This document shows, piece by piece, positions 58,801 to 64,000 of a DNA stretch of 64,000 nucleotides. Positions within the stretch are counted from its first letter, which is position 1. The number at the start of each line of letters is the position of its first letter. Position numbers and translations under genes: made by a program. The stretch comes from Terana coerulea (lineage: Eukaryota; Basidiomycota; Agaricomycetes; Polyporales; Phanerochaetaceae): the NCBI GenBank assembly GCA_024811115.1, contig JAKOGH010000783.1, forward strand, positions 396,311-460,310, in the 5' to 3' direction. The notes under the pieces are model-generated. The model worked only from the letters and a program-made list of their open reading frames with translations, ran no database searches and was not told the DNA's origin.

Positions 58801-60270
58801 AATAGGGACTACCACAACTTCGCTGCAAATCGGGACAGCCGGTCGGAGTTGTGGCGGGCTTCAGTCGGCTGAGGTAGGCTCGAGATACCACGGGATGTAG
58901 CGGCAGGGGAAGCAGGTACTGTCGGGAGGAAAAGTGGCCCCATGTAAGGTCCGGCTCTGCCCTCGGCGTGAACCTTCATATCTTCAAACGAGCGCGGAAT
59001 GTTTGAAGTGACCTGTGAAGATATGTCTCCTGCGCATGATCATCCCCAGCTGACAGTTGCAATCTCCCAACAATCATGAGACGCCACCGACGTACTACAC
59101 CCGTGGAATGCACAAAGCTGCAGCATGGGGCCTATCTCCGCTTTCAATATATGATTCCACACTCACCACAGCTATACGTGGCGGATAGAAGGCTCGTACT
59201 TACCCGGTATACCCTTCTTTATGACTGTAGGAGGAGGGAGCTTGAGTGTAACACGGCATGCCAGAAAGCCTAATCCCTTACAATCATTGATTCAATATAG
59301 CCCGGTGTTGATCACCCAGGTTTGTAGGCTGGTTGAATCACTGTCAGTGCGTAGGCTCAAACGTTCGCTGACCATGTGCTGGCTATATGCAGGCTGTGCA
59401 CGTCCACAGAAGGAGCCCGAACGCGCTTGCGGAGGTGAGGTGTTGCCCGTTGCACGCTAGCGCAAGCATGATCACACACGTAGGCAAACTTGCAATTATT
59501 GGAGCCACGGAAGGGCTGTAGGGATCTGCGCCCTAGCCTCCGTGCGGCGTGCCATATCCTGTAGAACGAGGCGGCGTCGCCGGTGTAGATGTACGCGGCG
59601 TGGGCAGACAAGGAGAATACGATGGTCACCGGACGGCGTTCGTTGTTGACAAGCGTCGTACCCGCCGCACGAGGGAAGCTGACGGAAGGCGGAGGTGGCA
59701 GAGACGGCGGTAGAAGGCTAGAAGCGGAGGCAGAGGCGGAAGTGGAGCCTCGAGAGCAAGACGTGACTGTCACATGTCACGCATTGGGTGACGCGCCTTT
59801 TGGCCCGTTTTGGTCTTTGGCGTCGGGGCCAGTGGCGGCAAATACTCTGACGACTGACAGCATGCGCTTGTGACTCGAACCTAGCTCCTGCTCACGTTCA
59901 CCAAGTTTCAGAGGGCGTTACCAGTAGGCAATCACAAATACATTTACCAGTAAATTAACGCTTACCAGCTCACTTCTGTCAGAATCTCAAGCGCTACCGT
60001 ATTCAAAACGTTTCCATGCTAGACAAGCTGACCATCTCAGCGCTCAGCGCTCAGCATTCGCTGCGTCATGAAGATAAACTTTGTACAGGAATGGGCGTAT
60101 GCAGAGCCTCAAACAGGACAAAGGTGCCGCGCGGCGGTGTTTCGTCATATGATAGCGCTTTTCAACCCTATCAATGAACAGCTTCATACACCCCATTTTT
60201 ATCCTACCTGTAGAAGTGCAGCGCATACAGTGGCGTACACTCCTCCGAGGCCTAGAGGAAGCTAGGTTGG
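58801..60270. other. intergenic, no gene recognised
   Basis: About 1.5 kb between the membrane-protein array and the retroelement. No domain, RNA gene or strong repeat is supported. Confidence 0.45.
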
Positions 60271-60279
60271 TTACTCACC

Positions 60280-60447
60280 TGATAGGCTGGCTTGGATACA
60301 GTAAGTGGGTTGAGTTGTAAGAGTCTTATTAGAGTATGGCGCAGAGGGCTGCCTTATATACAATACTGGGTGGCTGTACTACAAACAGACACAAATAGGT
60401 ACCAGGACAATAGACAATAGGCATCGTCATGGTGGAACCTGTAAACA
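60280..60447 (-). repeat. candidate 3' LTR of the copia element
   Basis: Downstream of the RNase H remnant. On the minus strand it begins TGTTTAC (60447), contains TATATAAGGC (60351-60360) and ends CCTATCA (60280), so TG..CA ends with a promoter-like TATA. A purine-rich GGAGGAGG lies upstream. The second LTR is outside the window, so the ends are unproven. Confidence 0.3.
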
Positions 60448-60535
60448 TTAGAAGATGTGAGCAGAGCGCTTAGGCGTCTATCGACTGGCCTCCTCCTAAC
60501 CTAGCACACGGCGTACTGCTGCTGGTTCAGTCGCG

Positions 60536-61170
60536 CTAGTTAGCAGCAATGCGAAGTCCGAGCATTGGTCGGAACTTCTCAATCTTGACCCTGCCTGATT
60601 CTTGGTAAAGATATCTGGGATTATCAACGCCAGGTACGAAGAGTACTTCGTATGTGGCTTCGACAGCGTCGCGAATGTAGTGGTAGCGAATGTCGATGTG
60701 CTTAGTGCGCTTTTCAGTAACAGGATTTTCCGAGACGATAGAGCGCCTGGTTGTCGCTGCAGATGGGTACTTTCTCAAAGTTGTAACTGAGTTCAGAGAG
60801 GATATTTCGAATCCACATGACTTCTTACCAGGGCAGTCGCTGAGTGCCATGTATTCGGCATCTTTAGTCGACGTTGCTACAGACTTCGTGCGAAGAGCTC
60901 AGGAGTTAAAGCTCCTCCCAAGCATTCAGCAGGGAAGCCAGGTCTGACGCGGTTGGAAGCAGCCGCCCAATCTGCATCGGTGTACGCCCCAAGCCTAACC
61001 GGAAGAGCCGTCATACTCGAGTGTGTAGTTACGAGTGCCTGACGGAGTAGCGGCAGATGTACGGTGCTCAGTCGGGGTGGTAGCCGGACGGGTTCGCACG
61101 ACTGTGCGAGCTGACGACGTACGCAATGTCCCGATCGTGTCTGAGCATGATATAAGGTGAGCCTATCACA
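60536..61170 (-). pseudogene. copia RNase H remnant
   Basis: Contains LGAYTDADWAA, MALSDCPGKKSCGFEISSLN and SENPVTEKRTKHIDIRYHYI, the RNase H part of a copia Pol, interrupted by frame shifts and stops. Confidence 0.75.
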
Positions 61171-61269
61171 ATTTGGAAACGGCTCTGGCGAGGCTTTGTT
61201 TAGCTCTCCCATTTTAGTTGAGGGATATAACCTCGGAAGCGGAGTCTTTGCCATTTTGGCATTGGTCTG

Positions 61270-61767
61270 CGCAGCGTTGAGTCACGCTTGTCAAGGTAGG
61301 CGCATTGATCAATCACGATCTTGTCGCCAAGCTCAGTTGTATGCGCATGAAGCTCCCTTTACGTCGCCCATATCCCAGCCATTCCACGCAGTGCATGAAG
61401 GACTCCTTTTCTTGAGCCTTTTACTTACTTTGCGCTCCGGCAGATATAGTGCTCAACATGGGCCAGGCGATGCCACCATGTCGTGCCTGCGCCCAGCGTG
61501 CTCGCCAGCATCGGACTTCAGTCTTTTGAAGCCGAGCTCAGCCATGGACTTGCTAAGGGCTTTCCACTGGGGACAGTCCTGCGCACTTAAGCAGTAAAGG
61601 CGCGACGGAGACGAAGCCATGTGCTTTTTCCGAGCAGGAAAGCCATCGGGTTGTTCCATGTAGATCTCCTCATCAACAGTCCGTACAAATATGCGTTGCC
61701 ACACGCACGTAGAGCCAGAAGAAAAAGCCCGAGTGCCGCAAGGCAAGTACGAATCTAACGGTTTCAA
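61270..61767 (-). pseudogene. copia reverse transcriptase remnant without YVDD
   Basis: Contains DEEIYMEQPDGFPARKKH, WKALSKSMAELGF and GDKIVIDQCAYLDK, but the segment that should hold the active-site YVDD is missing between them. Confidence 0.7.
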
Positions 61768-62720
61768 ACTATTGTACGTGGAGAGAAGATTTTGTCATCG
61801 ATTCCTCAATTTGAGAGAAGCCGCGAGCTACAAGTCGCGCTTTCTTTCGACCATCTGATTTCTCATCAAAAACCCATCGGTTCTTAATGACGCGTTTGCC
61901 TTTCGGCCGCGGGCGAGTTCGAACACGCCTCTTTTAATGCATCGAGCTCATCTTTGCATGCAGCACGCCATTCTGCTGTTTTGCAGGCAGGCGGTTTATG
62001 TCGCGTAAAGTCCAGTCTCGGACTGAAGACTTTGTTGCGTCGGGATCGACTGCTTGGGCAGCAGATAATTGTAGAAATTTACTCCCCTCCCAGCACAGTC
62101 GTGCCAGTACGTCATCTGAACACTGGGCTCGCTTCCAGTGTCTCCAGTGGGCTCAGTGATATCCGAACAGGTTCGAGAGCTGTTCGGATGTAGAAGGAGC
62201 TAGCAGGACGTGTGGCGGGGACACTGTCGGGCTGCTTGCTAGACTGACCGCGCCTTGGTAGCTAACCTTGGTGGGCTTGGTGGCCAGTCTGCTTTTCCCA
62301 ACTACGGATACCTCTATCAGCACGCAAAAATCCGTGACGGTGCTTGTGACTGGTCGTCTGCGGAGCCTGGATTTTTGACTGGGATCCTTCGTACGCGAGT
62401 GCTACGCCGCGGCAGGCAGGAATAACTGGTGGTGGCGTACCTGCGGATCTTTTCGCGGGTGGTGTCGCCTCGCGGCGAGGCGGATTCGGGCTACGCCCAA
62501 CTGGGGCTTAGGGGTTGAACTGTCGTTCAACCAGCTCGGTCTTTTTGGGAAGGAGGGTTAGGATGAGGTGCAGCTCGCCGTTTAGGCGGTGGCGCATCGT
62601 CGTCACTATTGTCTGATCCTGCACCTTGCGAAGGCTCACTGTCGTTCAGCGTTTTGGTGTTTTGCGCAGGCGGGTCCAGGCAGCGGGCATTTTGCCGTCG
62701 GGACACTTGGGAAATAAGTT

Positions 62721-63600
62721 TCACACCACTCGACCTGAGTTGAGCGAAACCACGGCGTTGTTGGGTCCTCTCATGAAGGTCCGACCGTGCTCGTCGTGTC
62801 CGATGTATGTCATCATTTCGGACTTAGGCTGTAGTTTGTTCTTTCGAACATCGGCAGGAATAAAAACCATGCTCATGGCCAAATACGCGGATGTTATCAA
62901 CGCGTGGTTTTTCACCCGTAAGTGCCTCATAAGGTGTAACCCATTTTAATGTCCGTGAAGCGGGGGTGCGGTTGTAAAGCACTGTTGCGTGCATAACCGC
63001 AAATTCCCACCACGAAGGAGGAATGCAAGCTGTAAAGCGCATAGCCTCAGCTTTGTGTGAGGGTTCGATTGAACGCTCAGCGCGTCCATTCTGCTGTGGA
63101 GTATGGGGACGCTAGTTAGGATTTTAATCCCTTCGTCCTTTAGCATTTGAATGAATGCGTTTGATTTATATTCTCCCTGCATCCGACATCCAGCTCTCCG
63201 ATATTTGCTTTTATGCTGGTTTTGAACCATAGCAAGAAAGTTTTGTTGCTTGGATGGCGACGGATTTTAGCCTTAGGCAAATAATCCATGCATGCGACGT
63301 ATAATCATCGACAAAGGTGATGATGTACTTGTACCGGTGATATGAATCGACCGGAAATTCTTTCAAGTCACTGTGAATGAGCTCAAAAGGTCGCGATGCT
63401 CGCCGAGGGGGCGTAGGGCGGGAAGAGCGATTATGCATCTTTCCTTGTCGCCAGCCAGAGCAGGGTGAGTCCGACTTGTTGTAGTCGAAATCAGGACATT
63501 CCGTCGTTGCTGACGGAAGTTGACGTAGGATCCGCTCAGAGGGGTGTCAAACGTCTATGCATTATTTCGTGTGAGACTAGCGCAAGGCTGTCTCGGTCAG
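62721..63600 (-). pseudogene. copia GAG-pre-integrase and integrase remnant
   Basis: Reads ERILRQLPSATTECPDFDYN, KMHNRSSRPTPPRRASRPFE, LIHSDLKEFPVDSYHRYKYI, ITFVDDYTSHAW, PPSWWEFAVMHATVLYNRTP, WVTPYEALTGEKPRVDNIRV and VRKNKLQPKSEMMTYIGHD, with several frame changes. Confidence 0.8.
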
Positions 63601-63899
63601 TGTCTAAATAGTACACTGTTGCATTTGGATAAAGCGGCACGAATTGCAATAGTTCCTGGCGATTATCACGTCCAGGATTTTCAGATGGTTGCGTCGCCCC
63701 TCAATTAACTGGTTCTGTCAAAGCAGCTGGCAAGCGAGATTAAATTCATGTCTTTTGTGAAGGCATGAGTCGAACATTTTTCAGTAAGACTTTATTGCTT
63801 GACACTTGGCCATGGGACGGTGAGTTGGTGGAGTCACCCCTCGAGAGATAGTTACGTGCCCATAGCCGCTTGAACGACAATTGATTGATGTTGCGCAAA

Positions 63900-63999
63900 T
63901 TGCGCAGTAGACTTCTTTGACCGGTGAAGTGGAAAGACGCTCCTGAGTCGAGCAGCGATCGCTTGATTTTGCAAGGTTTTTACCTTTGCAGCTCGACAC
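63900..63999 (-). pseudogene. copia aspartic protease fragment
   Basis: The retropepsin active-site motif LLDSGASFHFTGQRSLL is encoded in 63900-63965 (DSGA at 63938-63949). The rest of the protease is outside the window or degenerate. Confidence 0.65.
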
Positions 64000-64000
64000 G

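Larger units (their letters stand above)
60535..64000 (-). mobile_element. decayed Ty1/copia LTR retrotransposon, runs off the right edge
   Basis: Domains appear in copia order on the minus strand: aspartic protease, GAG-pre-integrase, integrase, reverse transcriptase, RNase H. Each is broken by stops and frameshifts, and the RT catalytic YVDD segment appears deleted. Copia order (IN before RT) distinguishes it from gypsy. The gag end and 5' LTR lie beyond 64000. Confidence 0.85.

Noticed and set aside
1..64000. CRISPR array, prophage or bacterial operon
   Set aside because: No spaced direct repeats, no phage genes, and intron-split eukaryotic genes throughout.

Overview
The window is nuclear DNA from a filamentous basidiomycete, most likely an Agaricomycete (mushroom or polypore relative). 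The evidence is dense genes split by many introns of about 50 nt with GT..AG ends, a split-free nuclear tRNA-Gly, fungal gene families (Rax2, Rei1, Zn2Cys6 regulator, Cdc6, Dbf4, Spo11), an Agaricomycete-type small secreted protein, a tandem array of polytopic membrane proteins of a kind seen in mushrooms, and a Ty1/copia element. Nothing is prokaryotic and there are no CRISPR arrays or operons.

Layout. 0.1-5.1 kb (+): THO1/SARNP-like mRNP factor, a PP2C phosphatase, and the 60S-maturation factor Rei1. 5.7-10.3 kb (-): a giant Rax2-type polarity protein ending in a membrane span and an SH3 domain, then tRNA-Gly(GCC). 11-16 kb: a small mitochondrial membrane protein (probable complex I subunit), a hypothetical protein, an RPEL-repeat protein, a FAM210/DUF1279 protein and S-adenosylmethionine decarboxylase. 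17-20.3 kb: a second PP2C paralogue and an unusual regulator with two Zn2Cys6 clusters plus an integrase-like HHCC zinc fold. 22-37.4 kb: a secreted protein, Dbf4, a gamma-tubulin complex component, Cdc6, a single-pass membrane protein, Spo11 and a BTB protein. 37.9-51.9 kb (+): a caprin-like RGG protein, a mitochondrial carrier, a RhoGAP protein and a GH63 glycoside hydrolase. 52.7-58.8 kb (-): three tandem paralogous polytopic membrane proteins. 60.3-64 kb (-): a decayed copia retrotransposon that runs off the right edge.

Most genes are unrelated housekeeping genes. Dbf4, Cdc6, the gamma-tubulin component and Spo11 form a loose cell-cycle/chromosome neighbourhood, and Cdc6 has MCB (ACGCGT) sites upstream as expected for G1/S control. 

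A recurring feature is that about a dozen otherwise intact conserved genes are each broken by one base, nearly always at a short homopolymer. This looks like unpolished single-molecule assembly error rather than a region of pseudogenes, so the CDS spans below are gene spans including introns, and the frame breaks are stated where seen. The most interesting candidates for new biology are the tandem-zinc-cluster/HHCC regulator, the Rax2-SH3 architecture, the membrane-protein array and a possible uORF ahead of S-adenosylmethionine decarboxylase.
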